In this document: in pieces, positions 1 to 8,268 of the stretch
Position numbering within the stretch: the stretch's first letter is position 1
Layout of the letters: the number at the start of each line of letters is the position of its first letter
Assembly (NCBI GenBank): GCA_050258555.1
Contig: JBLMZA010000020.1
Coordinates: 36,185-100,184, forward strand
Length of the DNA: 64,000 bases
Source of the DNA: CAISDA01 sp050258555
GTDB taxonomy: Bacteria; Bacteroidota; Ignavibacteria; UBA10030; UBA8401
Reading direction: 5' to 3'
Made by a program: the position numbers and the translations under genes
Notes under the pieces: generated by a model
What the model saw: the letters and a program-made list of their open reading frames with translations, nothing else
Told to the model about the DNA's origin: nothing
The model's database searches: none

Positions 1-1570
1 ATTGAAGCAGCTGCTGTTCCAGCCGCTTTCTGTCCGTGATGTCCTGGAGCGCCGTCCGGATACCGATGATCGTCCCCTCGTCGTTTCTGATGATCAGATC
101 GTCGAGCAGGACGTACAGAAGCGTTCCATCTTTTCTCCTGAACTTCCGTTCGAATCCCTGGCCGGGCTCGCTTTCGCCGCGCAGTTTCTTCAGACATGCC
201 AGGCGCGACCGCTCCTCCTCCTCGATGAACGACCACGCATACTTGCCGACCATTTCTTCCTGTGTGTATCCGAGCATCGCCGCTTCGGTGCTGTTCACGC
301 GGATGATGCGTCCCTCTGCGTCGAGTTCATGATAGCCCAGCGGCGCCTTGTCGAAGATTTCCTTGAAGCGGATTTCGCTCTCCCGAAGCGCGGTTTCCGC
401 GTTCTTCCGCTCGGTGATATCCTGAATCGTGCCGATCATATGCAGCGGTATTCCCTCGCCGTTGCAGATGAGCTCGCCCCGCCCCCACACCCAACGCTCG
501 ATGCCGTCGCTGATACGGACGATCCGGTATTCCTTGTCGAATGTATTCCGGTTGCCGACGACGGAATTCAGAAAATACTCCATCATCTCCTCCCGCTGCG
601 ACGGATGGACGATCGTGTTCCATATCTCGATGGTCTTGTCACATCCCTCTGGGATGCCGAAGATTTCATCCAGCACCGCAGATGATGTCCAGGAATTCTT
701 CCCGATGTCAAGATCGTACGAACCGATGCGCCCGATGCGCTGGCACTCGCGCAGCCAGAATTCCTGCTCGCGCAGAAGATCCTCCGCTTTCTTATGTTCG
801 GTAATGTCCTGGATCTGCGAAATGAAGAACATCGGCTCACCGCTTGCGCTGCGGAGCAGTACGGTGGTGAGATCGGCCCAGATGATATGTCCGTCGGAAT
901 GGATGTACCGTTTCATGAAGCGCGCGACCTTGCTGCCGGGCTGCAGCAGCGCGCGGACGTGTTCGCTTCCGAGGGCCCTGTCGTCAGGATGCGTGATCGA
1001 ATTGAAGTCGATGCTGTGCAGCGCTTCGGGCGAACGTCCGACCATCTCGGCGAATGCATGGTTCACCTTTAATAGGCGTCCCGTCACATCGGTGAGCGAC
1101 ATGCCGATCGCCGTGTTCGCAAACACGGTTGCGAATCTGAACTCGCTTTCCTTCAGCTCCAGATCCTTCTCCCGCCCGAACTGCTGGGCTTCGTAAAGCC
1201 TGAATGCCGTACGGATGGACGCAAGCAGCATGGCGCTCCCCGAGTCCTTCAGCACGATCCCGTAGGAATGAAGGGATGCTGTTTTTTCGACGATGGATGG
1301 TTCGGTGTGTGACGTGAGGAAGATGAGGGGCAGCTGATATCGCTCAAGGATGTCCCGGGCGGCCGAGGCGCCGTCCGATCCGGCTTCCGGATCGAGATCC
1401 ATCAGGATGAGATCGGCGGCACCGCCGGTTCGCGATAAATATTCGAGCGCGTCCGCGCCCCCTGATGTGTGTATGACGTGATACTCTGCGCCTTCCAACT
1501 CGCGGGACCGCTTGAGTGCCGCTGCGGCATCGTTTTCAACCAACAATAGAACTTTCTGAGTGACGGGCAT
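1..1570 (-). CDS. Receiver and multi-PAS signalling protein, probably a hybrid sensor kinase (3' end cut off)
   Basis: The gene begins at ATG 1570 (AGGAAGAGG lies just upstream) and runs off the left edge; 523 codons are visible. Residues 1-125 form a receiver-like domain, with the phospho-acceptor candidate D58 in LILMDLD, T86 and K108 in the usual places. Three PAS/PAC units follow at about 140-265, 270-390 and 395-520; each ends in the PAC-type phrase QDITE or QDITD. By family habit a histidine kinase domain should follow, but it lies outside the window, so kinase activity is inference. A PAS-GGDEF or PAS-only protein is the alternative. No signal peptide or membrane segment is seen, so it is probably cytoplasmic. 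No partner regulator is adjacent on the visible side. Confidence 0.85.
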   Translation of the reverse strand, partial: MPVTQKVLLLVENDAAAALKRSRELEGAEYHVIHTSGGADALEYLSRTGGAADLILMDLDPEAGSDGASAARDILERYQLPLIFLTSHTEPSIVEKTASLHSYGIVLKDSGSAMLLASIRTAFRLYEAQQFGREKDLELKESEFRFATVFANTAIGMSLTDVTGRLLKVNHAFAEMVGRSPEALHSIDFNSITHPDDRALGSEHVRALLQPGSKVARFMKRYIHSDGHIIWADLTTVLLRSASGEPMFFISQIQDITEHKKAEDLLREQEFWLRECQRIGRIGSYDLDIGKNSWTSSAVLDEIFGIPEGCDKTIEIWNTIVHPSQREEMMEYFLNSVVGNRNTFDKEYRIVRISDGIERWVWGRGELICNGEGIPLHMIGTIQDITERKNAETALRESEIRFKEIFDKAPLGYHELDAEGRIIRVNSTEAAMLGYTQEEMVGKYAWSFIEEEERSRLACLKKLRGESEPGQGFERKFRRKDGTLLYVLLDDLIIRNDEGTIIGIRTALQDITDRKRLEQQLLQ

Positions 1571-1743
1571 ATCCTCTTCCTGTCGATAGAAGAATTATTC
1601 ACTCAGACGTACGCAAATATTATGCCGTGCCAATGAAACGAAAAAATGACGATTCACGATCGATTGGGCCGATCTCTTCCGGGTTCAAGACACGAAATGT
1701 CGGAAAAGTGGCCAGTATTATCCAAGAGGCGTTTGAACGACGG
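1571..1743. other. Intergenic spacer between glcF and the PAS protein gene
   Basis: 173 bases without a convincing gene. The minus-strand sequence just before the PAS gene is AT-rich (TAATATTTG near 1610-1620) and could hold a promoter of Bacteroidota type, but the match to TAnnTTTG is imperfect. No terminator hairpin with a T-run was found after glcF. Confidence 0.4.
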
Positions 1744-3033
1744 TTACAGCCGATAGGCATTGCGGAGAAGCGTCGCAAAATGTATCACCTCGACGTGGAC
1801 ATCGTGGAGTTCGCACCCGTACTGCATCTGTGCCAGACATCCCGGATTGCTGGCGACGACATATTCCGCATTGGCGGTCTTTACATTCTCCATTTTGCGC
1901 GCGAGGATTTTCATCGAATCGTCGTAATGCGTCATGTTGTATGTTCCGGCGCTTCCGCAGCACCAGTTCGATTCGGGAAGCTCGACGGCGGTAAGGCCGG
2001 GAATCTGCTTCAGAAGCATGCGGGGCTGCACGGTCACCTTCTGCGCATGCGCCAGGTGGCACGCGTCGTGATATGCCACGCGATGCTCGAACGGCTGGTC
2101 GGGCGCTTTCATGCCGATAATCGCGAGAAACTCCGTCAGATCGAGGACTTTTTTCGAGAACGCCTCGGCACGCTCCGCATAGGCGGGATCGTCCTTCAGA
2201 TAATGGCCGTATTCCTTCATGAGTGCGCCGCATCCGGCCGAATTGATAACCAGGTAGTCGAAATCGTGCTTCATGAACGTGTCGATGTTTTTGCGGGCAA
2301 GCTCGCGCGCCGTTTCGAAATCGCCGTTGTGCGCCTGCATCGATCCGCAGCATCCCTGTTCCTTCGGAATGATGATCTGGCAGTCGTTGTGCAGCAGCAC
2401 CTTCACCGTATCCTCGTTGATCTTCGAGAAGGCGACATTCATGATGCAGCCCGAAAGAAACGCGACGCGGTGCCGAATGCGTCCTTTCGGATACAGGATC
2501 TCGGGATGCATTTCGTCGAAGAACTGCTCGTCGATGCGCGGAGCAAGCTTCTGAAGCTTCGCAAGCTTCGGGGCAAAGAGGCGGAGCAGACCGGTTGTTT
2601 CGACGAAGGTCTCGAGTCCGCTGTGCTGATAGAAGCGCAGCAGCTTCGCGACGAATTTCAGCTGTCCTTTATTCGACAGGACATTCTTCAGGAAAATTTT
2701 CTTGACGATCTTTTCCTTCACCGAGTCCCTGCCCTGAATGGCGATCTGGTTGCGCGCGGCTTCGACGAGCGATCCGTATTTGACGCCGGCCGGACAGGCC
2801 GTTTCGCATGCCTGGCAGTCGAGACAGAAATTCATTTCCTCGATGAACCCGGGCGTGAGCTCGAGCTCGCCTTCCGCGACCGACTTGATCAGACGGATGC
2901 GGCCGCGCGGCGATGAACGCTCGCGGCCGGTCAGGTTATATGTGGGACATGTGGGAAGACACAATCCGCAGTGCATGCAGTTGGTGATGACATCATCGCT
3001 GGGGACATCAACTCCGATAAATCCGTTTTTCAT
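1744..3033 (-). CDS. glcF: Glycolate/lactate oxidase-type iron-sulfur subunit (GlcF-like)
   Basis: 429 residues. Two 4Fe-4S ferredoxin motifs sit at the N-terminus: C19-C22-C25-C29 followed by P30, and C70-C73-C76-C80 followed by P81. Two cysteine-rich CCG domains follow, with GCCGSMQ in the first and NWCCGSAG in the second. This is the GlcF/LutA/heterodisulfide-reductase D architecture. Such proteins pass electrons from a flavin subunit that oxidises glycolate or D-lactate to the quinone pool or another acceptor. The flavin partner GlcD lies 10 bases upstream on the same strand, so the two are co-transcribed. No GlcE homologue is present, which is common outside Proteobacteria. The substrate cannot be decided from sequence. 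Confidence 0.85.
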   Translation of the reverse strand: MKNGFIGVDVPSDDVITNCMHCGLCLPTCPTYNLTGRERSSPRGRIRLIKSVAEGELELTPGFIEEMNFCLDCQACETACPAGVKYGSLVEAARNQIAIQGRDSVKEKIVKKIFLKNVLSNKGQLKFVAKLLRFYQHSGLETFVETTGLLRLFAPKLAKLQKLAPRIDEQFFDEMHPEILYPKGRIRHRVAFLSGCIMNVAFSKINEDTVKVLLHNDCQIIIPKEQGCCGSMQAHNGDFETARELARKNIDTFMKHDFDYLVINSAGCGALMKEYGHYLKDDPAYAERAEAFSKKVLDLTEFLAIIGMKAPDQPFEHRVAYHDACHLAHAQKVTVQPRMLLKQIPGLTAVELPESNWCCGSAGTYNMTHYDDSMKILARKMENVKTANAEYVVASNPGCLAQMQYGCELHDVHVEVIHFATLLRNAYRL

Positions 3034-3043
3034 CGTACTCAGA

Positions 3044-4426
3044 TTAAATGGTAAATACTTTGCCGGGATTCAGGATGGCATTCGGGTCCAGCGCGTGCTT
3101 GAGCGTCCGCATGACGCCGATCGATTCCTCGCCGGTGACAAGATGCAGGTATTTCCGTTTCGCGATGCCGGTGCCGTGTTCGCCGGTGATCGTTCCTCCC
3201 AGCTTCACGCAGGCCTCGAAGATCTCTTCATACGCCTGCTCGGCGCGATGGATCTCCTCCTTGTCGCGCTCGTCGGTCAGGCATGTGGGATGCAGATTGC
3301 CGTCGCCGAAGTGTCCGAACGTCCCGATCTTCACATGATATTTTTCAGCGGTCTTCTCGATCACCTCGAGCATCGGCGCGATCTCGCTGCGCGGAACCGT
3401 GACGTCTTCGAGGATCGTCGTCGGCTTGCTCCGCGCGAGCGCGGAAAAGGCCGCCCGGCGAGCGGCCTTGAGCTTCAGCGCCTCTTCCGCCGTCTTGGCC
3501 ACGTGAATTGACGCGCATTGGTATTCGCGGCAGACTTCTTCCACTTTCTTCGCCTCTTCTTCCACCACTGCCGGATGTCCGTCGACTTCCAGCAGGAGCA
3601 GCGCATCCATCTCTCTTGGAAGGCCGAGGTGGGCGAAATCCTCGACGCAGTTGATCGTCGTGTTGTCGAGAAACTCGACCGTCGCGGGAATGATGCGGTG
3701 CGCGATGATCGCCGACACCGTCTTTGCCGCCTGGGACCGCGATGTGAAATATGCCGTCATCGTGCGGCTCGTCTGCGGCATCGGTATGAGTTTGAGCGTG
3801 ATCTTTGTGAAGATGCCGAGCGTGCCTTCCGAACCGATGAAGAAATCCTTCAGGTTCAATCCGGCCACGTCTTTCACCGTCTTGCCGCCGCAGGTGATGA
3901 TCTCTCCGTTCGGCAGCACGACTTCGAGCGCCATCACATAATTTTTCGTGACACCGTATTTCAACCCGCGCAGGCCGCCGGAGTTTTCGGCGACGTTGCC
4001 TCCGATCGTGCTGATATTCATGCTGCCGGGATCGGGCGGATAGAACAGTCCGAGCTTCTCGACGGCTGCGTGCAGCTGCGATGTGATGACGCCGGGCTCG
4101 ACCGTGGCGGTGAGGTTTTCCTGATCGATCTCCAGGATGTTGTTCCAATGGTTCATCAGCAGCACAATCGACCCTTCTGTGGGAATCGATCCGCCCGAGA
4201 GTCCCGTGCCCGCGCCGCGGGGAACGACGCCGAAGCGTTCGCGGTTGGCAAGCTTCATGATCGCTGAAATCTGCTCCTTCGTCCGCGGCCTGACGACCGC
4301 ATCGGGCTTCTGCGAAAACAACTGCGTGCCGTCGTATGCGTATGTGATGAGGTCTTCCTGCTCTGTCGAGACGTTTTCGTTTCCAACAATCGCGGACAGT
4401 TCTGAAATCGCGCTGTGTGTGATCAT
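3044..4426 (-). CDS. glcD: FAD-binding 2-hydroxyacid oxidase subunit (GlcD-like)
   Basis: 460 residues, the usual length for GlcD. The PCMH-type FAD-binding domain is shown by PRGAGTGLSGGS at 69-80 and the segment from DPGSMNISTIGG to ENSGG. The C-terminal FAD-linked oxidase domain carries GHFGDGNLHP and the end motif GEHGTGIAKRKYL. The enzyme should oxidise glycolate or D-lactate with FAD and pass electrons to the downstream GlcF. The gene leads a two-gene unit read away from the tyrosine phenol-lyase gene, and the 109-base spacer between the two must hold both promoters. D-lactate, 2-hydroxyglutarate or glycolate could each be the substrate. Confidence 0.87.
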   Translation of the reverse strand: MITHSAISELSAIVGNENVSTEQEDLITYAYDGTQLFSQKPDAVVRPRTKEQISAIMKLANRERFGVVPRGAGTGLSGGSIPTEGSIVLLMNHWNNILEIDQENLTATVEPGVITSQLHAAVEKLGLFYPPDPGSMNISTIGGNVAENSGGLRGLKYGVTKNYVMALEVVLPNGEIITCGGKTVKDVAGLNLKDFFIGSEGTLGIFTKITLKLIPMPQTSRTMTAYFTSRSQAAKTVSAIIAHRIIPATVEFLDNTTINCVEDFAHLGLPREMDALLLLEVDGHPAVVEEEAKKVEEVCREYQCASIHVAKTAEEALKLKAARRAAFSALARSKPTTILEDVTVPRSEIAPMLEVIEKTAEKYHVKIGTFGHFGDGNLHPTCLTDERDKEEIHRAEQAYEEIFEACVKLGGTITGEHGTGIAKRKYLHLVTGEESIGVMRTLKHALDPNAILNPGKVFTI

Positions 4427-4481
4427 ACCTGTATGAATTCTCTTTTGTTCTCTGTATATTGAGCCGTGCTAATCATTTAAA

Positions 4482-4499
4482 GATAGCGATATCGCAATC
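4482..4499. promoter_or_regulatory. Near-perfect palindrome in the glcD/tpl divergent spacer (candidate operator)
   Basis: The sequence GATAGCGATATCGCAATC is a palindrome with one A/A mismatch pair; its core GCGATATCGC is perfect. It sits 37 bases before the tpl start codon and 56 bases before the glcD start. This is where a regulator of one or both divergent genes could bind. No regulator family is recognised from the site. Confidence 0.3.
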
Positions 4500-4535
4500 T
4501 ACAATCAATGAACAACTTTGCAGGAGATGAGACTT

Positions 4536-5921
4536 ATGGCTAAACTCGAGCGGCGTTCATGGGCGGAACCCTTCAAAATCAAAGTCGTGGAACCGCTGAA
4601 GATGACGACACCGGAAGAACGCCTTGCGGCGATACAGGAAGCCGGATATAATACGTTCCTTTTGCGGTCTGAAGATGTCTATATCGATCTGCTGACCGAC
4701 AGCGGCACCAATGCGATGAGCGACAATCAGTGGGCCGGCATGATGCTCGGAGACGAAGCGTATGCGGGCAGCCGGAACTTCTATCATCTGGAAGAGAACG
4801 TCCAGCGATACTACGGATACAAGTATCTCGTCCCCACGCATCAGGGCCGCGGCGCCGAGAACATCATCTCTCAGATCCTGATCAAGGACGGCGATTATGT
4901 TCCGGGCAACATGTACTTTACGACGACGCGCCTGCATCAGGAGCTGGCCGGAGGAACATTCGTTGATGTGATCATCGACGAGGCGCACGATTCGCAGGCG
5001 CTGCACCCCTTCAAAGGCAACGTCGACCTGCAGAAGCTCGAGGATCTGATCACGCGCGTCGGCGCCTCGAAGATTCCCTACGTCTCGGTCGCAGCCACGG
5101 TGAATATGGCCGGCGGACAGCCCGTCTCGATGGAGAACCTGCGCCAGGTGCGGGAACTCACGGCAAAGCACGGCATCCGCGTTATCATGGATGCGACGCG
5201 CGCCGTTGAAAACGCCTACTTCATCAAGACGCGCGAAAAGGGCTACACCGACGCATCGATCGCCGAAATTCTCCTGGAAATGTGTTCATACACGGATGGC
5301 GCCACCATGAGCGGCAAGAAGGATCTGCTCGTGAATATCGGCGGCTTCCTCGCGCTCAACGACTTTGACGTCTTCGAGGAAGCGCGCAACATGGTGGTCG
5401 TCTACGAGGGACTTCACACGTACGGCGGACTTGCCGGACGCGATCTTGAAGCGATGGCGCGCGGCATCGAAGAAGCGGTGCAGTACGACCATATCAAAGC
5501 GCGCATCGGACAGGTTGAATATGTGGGCGAAAAGCTCCTGAGCATCGGCATCCCCATTGTTCAGCCCATCGGCGGCCATGCGATCTTCCTGGATGCGAAA
5601 CGCTTTTATCCGCACATGGCGCAGACCGAATTCCCCGCTCAGACGCTCGCCGCCGAACTCTATCTTGATTCGGGTATCCGTGCCATGGAACGCGGCATCG
5701 TGTCGGCGGGGCGCAACAAGGAAACCGGCGATCACTATTATCCGAAGCTCGAACTGGTGCGTCTCACGTTCCCCCGCCGCGTCTATACGCAGGCGCATTG
5801 CGACGTGCTGGCCGAGTCGGTCGAATCCGTGTACGAGAACCGCGAGCAAACGCGCGGTCTGAAGATGGTCTACGAGCCGAAATACCTCCGCTTCTTCCAG
5901 GCTCGCTTCGAACGGCTCTAA
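4536..5921 (+). CDS. tpl: Tyrosine phenol-lyase (beta-tyrosinase), PLP-dependent
   Basis: 461 residues; start chosen at ATG 4536 because AGGAG ends nine bases upstream (ATG 4527 and TTG 4518 are in-frame alternatives). The protein belongs to the tryptophanase/tyrosine phenol-lyase family. The PLP lysine is K262 in TMSGKKD. Three positions separate phenol-lyases from tryptophanases: T129 in YFTTTR, R386 in AMERG and F453 in LRFF. They match Citrobacter phenol-lyase T124, R381 and F448 with a constant offset of five. The reaction is L-tyrosine + water to phenol, pyruvate and ammonia, in the cytosol. No tyrosine permease is adjacent. It is transcribed alone and ends at a strong terminator. Comparison residues are recalled from the known family; tryptophanase is the less likely alternative. 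Confidence 0.88.
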   Translation: MAKLERRSWAEPFKIKVVEPLKMTTPEERLAAIQEAGYNTFLLRSEDVYIDLLTDSGTNAMSDNQWAGMMLGDEAYAGSRNFYHLEENVQRYYGYKYLVPTHQGRGAENIISQILIKDGDYVPGNMYFTTTRLHQELAGGTFVDVIIDEAHDSQALHPFKGNVDLQKLEDLITRVGASKIPYVSVAATVNMAGGQPVSMENLRQVRELTAKHGIRVIMDATRAVENAYFIKTREKGYTDASIAEILLEMCSYTDGATMSGKKDLLVNIGGFLALNDFDVFEEARNMVVVYEGLHTYGGLAGRDLEAMARGIEEAVQYDHIKARIGQVEYVGEKLLSIGIPIVQPIGGHAIFLDAKRFYPHMAQTEFPAQTLAAELYLDSGIRAMERGIVSAGRNKETGDHYYPKLELVRLTFPRRVYTQAHCDVLAESVESVYENREQTRGLKMVYEPKYLRFFQARFERL

Positions 5922-5944
5922 TATCCGAGACCCCTACTAACAAA

Positions 5945-5969
5945 AGACCCCCATCCGGGGGTCTTTTTT
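5945..5969 (+). terminator. Rho-independent terminator after tpl
   Basis: Perfect 8-bp stem AGACCCCC / GGGGGTCT with loop ATCC, followed by a run of T, 24 bases after the tpl stop codon. Confidence 0.95.
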
Positions 5970-5981
5970 ATCTGCTTTGAT

Positions 5982-6005
5982 GTGGGGCGAAGCGTTGCTT
6001 CGCCC
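5982..6005. repeat. Short hairpin repeat, locus 1 of a three-locus family
   Basis: GGGCGAAGC (5985-5993), loop GTT, GCTTCGCCC (5997-6005): a perfect 9-bp inverted repeat. The same GGGGCGAAGC arms recur around the elements at 32116-32225 and 61778-61832. The 14-mer ATGTGGGGCGAAGC is shared, in opposite orientation, with the 32 kb locus. It lies between the tpl terminator and the 3' end of the next gene, a typical REP-like position. Confidence 0.7.
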
Positions 6006-6020
6006 TGCTCCATCTTGTTT

Positions 6021-6791
6021 TTAATTGAAGAATCCGAACATGAGTCCGGCATTGATCGTCATGCCGTCGGGCTTCAGCTGCGTCGGCACATTGTCGATAT
6101 CCGTCCGGTTGTCCATCTGCCATGTGGGACTGAACAGGATCGGATAGCCGACGCCCACGCGGAACTGCATCCAGGCAAGGATTGAAAATTCAAGGTTGAT
6201 ATGGGGGTTGAACGACACGAACGTGCCGCTGAGCGAACGCGAGATATTTGTCGTCGGAGCATTCACGCCGTACTCGTTCCAGATGTCTCCCCAGCGCCTG
6301 AACCCGCCATCGTCCCTCGTCATCTCGATATCGATCGTTCCGGCGCCGATCGTGAAGCCGCCGGCAATGTCGAAGCGATGCGCCACGGGCACCACATAAT
6401 CGACGAGAAAGCCCCCGTACGACACATGATATGACACTTCCTTTTTCACATTCGGCGTGGAGGTGAGCGTGCTCACTTTCTGCCTTCCACCGGTGCCGAA
6501 TCCTCCGATGCGAAGGTTCGGAAGAAACATGATGTAACCGTAGCCTTCTCCGCCCACGAGCACCATCTGATTCTTGTCCAGCTCGGGCATGCCGATGGAC
6601 CGGAGCGTCCGGTTGATCTCTTCGTTCTTGAAAAGTCCGAGCGACGTGATGACGCCGCCGGCGCCGCCCACTTTTACCGAGCGCGGCGCCTCGAATGCGT
6701 TATCGGTGTTCTCATCCTCTTCCTGCTGCGCCATCACAGGAACGCTGAGCGCAAGCGCGCAGCATACTGCGACCATCATCCACGTTTTCAT
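6021..6791 (-). CDS. Secreted beta-rich protein of unknown function, probably outer-membrane barrel-like
   Basis: 256 residues. The N-terminus is a clear signal peptide (MKTWMMVAVCCALALSVPVMA, cleavage after AQA-type VMA/QQ near 21). The mature part is acidic at first and then an alternation of short glycine- and aromatic-rich strands. It ends in GLMFGFFN; an aromatic-rich C-terminus is usual for outer-membrane barrels. I do not recognise a named family and assign no function. GGGGAGG directly before ATG 6791 supports the start. A TATATT-like -10 (6857-6862) and a TGTGA-N6-TCACA palindrome (6895-6910) lie upstream. The HD-domain gene upstream on the same strand is 120 bases away, so separate transcription is likely. 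Confidence 0.75.
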   Translation of the reverse strand: MKTWMMVAVCCALALSVPVMAQQEEDENTDNAFEAPRSVKVGGAGGVITSLGLFKNEEINRTLRSIGMPELDKNQMVLVGGEGYGYIMFLPNLRIGGFGTGGRQKVSTLTSTPNVKKEVSYHVSYGGFLVDYVVPVAHRFDIAGGFTIGAGTIDIEMTRDDGGFRRWGDIWNEYGVNAPTTNISRSLSGTFVSFNPHINLEFSILAWMQFRVGVGYPILFSPTWQMDNRTDIDNVPTQLKPDGMTINAGLMFGFFN

Positions 6792-6894
6792 AGGCCTCCC
6801 CTTGATTAATGATCCTGTCCGTGCTGTATGTCGTTGTCTCGTCTTCCGTCCTGATGAATATAACGCTATTTGCGGAGAATTGTTGCATCTCTGC

Positions 6895-6910
6895 TGTGAC
6901 GACTGTCACA
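6895..6910. promoter_or_regulatory. CRP/FNR-type palindrome upstream of the secreted protein gene
   Basis: TGTGAC-gact-GTCACA, which is also TGTGA-N6-TCACA, the classical CRP half-site arrangement. It lies just past the stop codon of the HD gene and about 104 bases before ATG 6791, roughly 40 bases above a TATATT hexamer. It could instead be a small hairpin ending the HD transcript, but no T-run follows. Confidence 0.35.
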
Positions 6911-6911
6911 T

Positions 6912-7463
6912 CTACAGCCCGAGCGTGTCCGCTTCCCCCTTCAGCGCATCGATGACGAATTGGATGTGCTCGTCGAGCGGAACGCCGAGCTCCTCCGCTC
7001 CGGCAACAATGTCCTCGCGCCGGACGGCACGCGCGAAGGCCTTGTCCTTCATCTTCTTTTTCACGGAGGAGACTTCGACTTCGGCGATCTTCCTGTTGGG
7101 TTTCACGAGCGCGCAGGCGGTCAGAAATCCGCTGAGCTCATCACATGCAAAAAGCGTTTTGGCAAGAAGCGTTTCACGCGGCACGTTGGTGTACGAGGCA
7201 TGTCCGAGAATTGCCGTGCGGATGTGTTCGGGATATCCCTTTTCCTTCAGGATTTCAGATCCCTTCAGAGGATGGTCGGGCATGGTGGGATACATCTCAT
7301 AATCGAAATCATGCAGCAGGCCGGTGATGCCCCATTCAAGCTCGTCCTGGTTGAACTTCCGCGCGTAGGCGCGCAGGGCGATATCGACCGCAAAGGCATG
7401 CTTGCGCAAGCTGTCGCTCTGTGTGTATTCGAATAAAAGCGCTAGCGCTTCCTCTCTGTTCAT
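6912..7463 (-). CDS. HD-domain metal-dependent phosphohydrolase
   Basis: 183 residues from ATG 7463, which has CCAGGAG nine bases upstream; an upstream frame extension lacks such a site and is Arg/Ser-rich. The HD motif is GLLHDFDYE near the middle of the first half, followed by HPLKGSEIL and GHASYTN, the His/Asp ligands expected for a divalent-metal HD hydrolase (HDIG type). Family members act on nucleotides or phosphodiesters, but the substrate here is unknown. The gene follows endonuclease III by 49 bases and may be co-transcribed with it. Confidence 0.8.
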   Translation of the reverse strand: MNREEALALLFEYTQSDSLRKHAFAVDIALRAYARKFNQDELEWGITGLLHDFDYEMYPTMPDHPLKGSEILKEKGYPEHIRTAILGHASYTNVPRETLLAKTLFACDELSGFLTACALVKPNRKIAEVEVSSVKKKMKDKAFARAVRREDIVAGAEELGVPLDEHIQFVIDALKGEADTLGL

Positions 7464-7512
7464 AGCGTGAGCTCCTGGAAATGAGTGTGATTGGACCGTC
7501 ACCGTGTGTGTG

Positions 7513-8169
7513 TCACAGCTGCGCCGAAGGACAGAACGCCTTGAAGATGCAGTCGGGACATTTCGGCGCGCGCGCGATGCAGATCTGCCGCCCGTGCAGG
7601 ATGATGGCATGGGAATAAAAAATCCATGACCGTTTCGGGATGAGCGTGTTCAGGTCGGCTTCGATTTTTTCCGGATTCGTTTCGGCGGTGAGTCCGAGGC
7701 GGAACGAAACGCGCGCCACATGCGTATCGACGACCACGCCCGAGGCGATGCCGAAGCCCGAGCCGAGCACGCAGTTCGCCGTCTTCCTGCCCACGCCGGC
7801 CAGCGCCGTGAGCTCCTCCATCGACGACGGGACTTCGCCTCCGTGCCTTTCGACGATCGCCTGCGTGCAGGCGATGATATTCTTCGCCTTGTTGGAATAA
7901 AAATTCACCGAGCGGATGTACGATTCCAGCTCGGCGCGGTCGGCTTCGGCGAAATCGCGGGCGGTCCTGTAGCGCTCGAAGAGCGCCGGCGTCACCATAT
8001 TGACGCGCGCATCGGTGCATTGGGCTGAAAGGATGGTCGAGATGAGCAGCTGAAGCGGTGTGCCGTAATCGAGCGATGTCTTCGCTTCGGAATAGTTTTT
8101 CCGGAGCAACGTGACGACCTTGAGTGCGCGTTCCTTCCGCGCTTCGGGGGAATTGTTCTGCCTGTTCAT
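7513..8169 (-). CDS. nth: Endonuclease III (DNA glycosylase/AP lyase)
   Basis: 218 residues, close to the E. coli protein (211). The helix-hairpin-helix motif LAGVGRKTANCVL carries the catalytic lysine, and VDTHVAR the catalytic aspartate. The C-terminal Fe-S loop has the exact spacing C-X6-C-X2-C-X5-C (CIARAPKCPDCIFKAFC). The enzyme removes oxidised pyrimidines and cuts the backbone by beta-elimination in base excision repair. ATG 8169 is chosen because GGAGA lies eight bases upstream; a longer frame reaching 8277 would run through the tRNA terminator and is rejected. Confidence 0.96.
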   Translation of the reverse strand: MNRQNNSPEARKERALKVVTLLRKNYSEAKTSLDYGTPLQLLISTILSAQCTDARVNMVTPALFERYRTARDFAEADRAELESYIRSVNFYSNKAKNIIACTQAIVERHGGEVPSSMEELTALAGVGRKTANCVLGSGFGIASGVVVDTHVARVSFRLGLTAETNPEKIEADLNTLIPKRSWIFYSHAIILHGRQICIARAPKCPDCIFKAFCPSAQL

Positions 8170-8225
8170 GCGTGTTCTCCGCAGCATGACGCACTGCGCA
8201 CGCACGGCGCGGCGGTGCGTCAAAT

Positions 8226-8263
8226 AAAAAAAGCCGCGTTCACAAGATGCGAAAGCGGCTTTT
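8226..8263 (-). terminator. Terminator of the tRNA-Lys transcript
   Basis: On the minus strand AAAAGCCGC pairs with GCGGCTTTT (arms 8255-8263 and 8229-8237) and is followed by seven T. It begins six bases beyond the tRNA 3' end. Confidence 0.9.
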
Positions 8264-8268
8264 CGGTG

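Noticed and set aside
1600..1630. Sigma-54-like TGGCAC ... TTTGC before the PAS gene
   Set aside because: The two boxes are about five bases too far apart for a -24/-12 promoter.
1627..2916. Long plus-strand open frame of over 400 codons opposite glcF, with similar ones opposite metG (31960-34005), topA (41723-43549), the S41 protease (47588-49372) and HtrA (61339-63333)
   Set aside because: These mirror frames arise from codon bias of the real genes on the other strand; they are Arg/His-rich, without domains or ribosome-binding sites.
4536..5921. Tryptophanase (tnaA)
   Set aside because: Specificity residues T129, R386 and F453 are those of tyrosine phenol-lyase.
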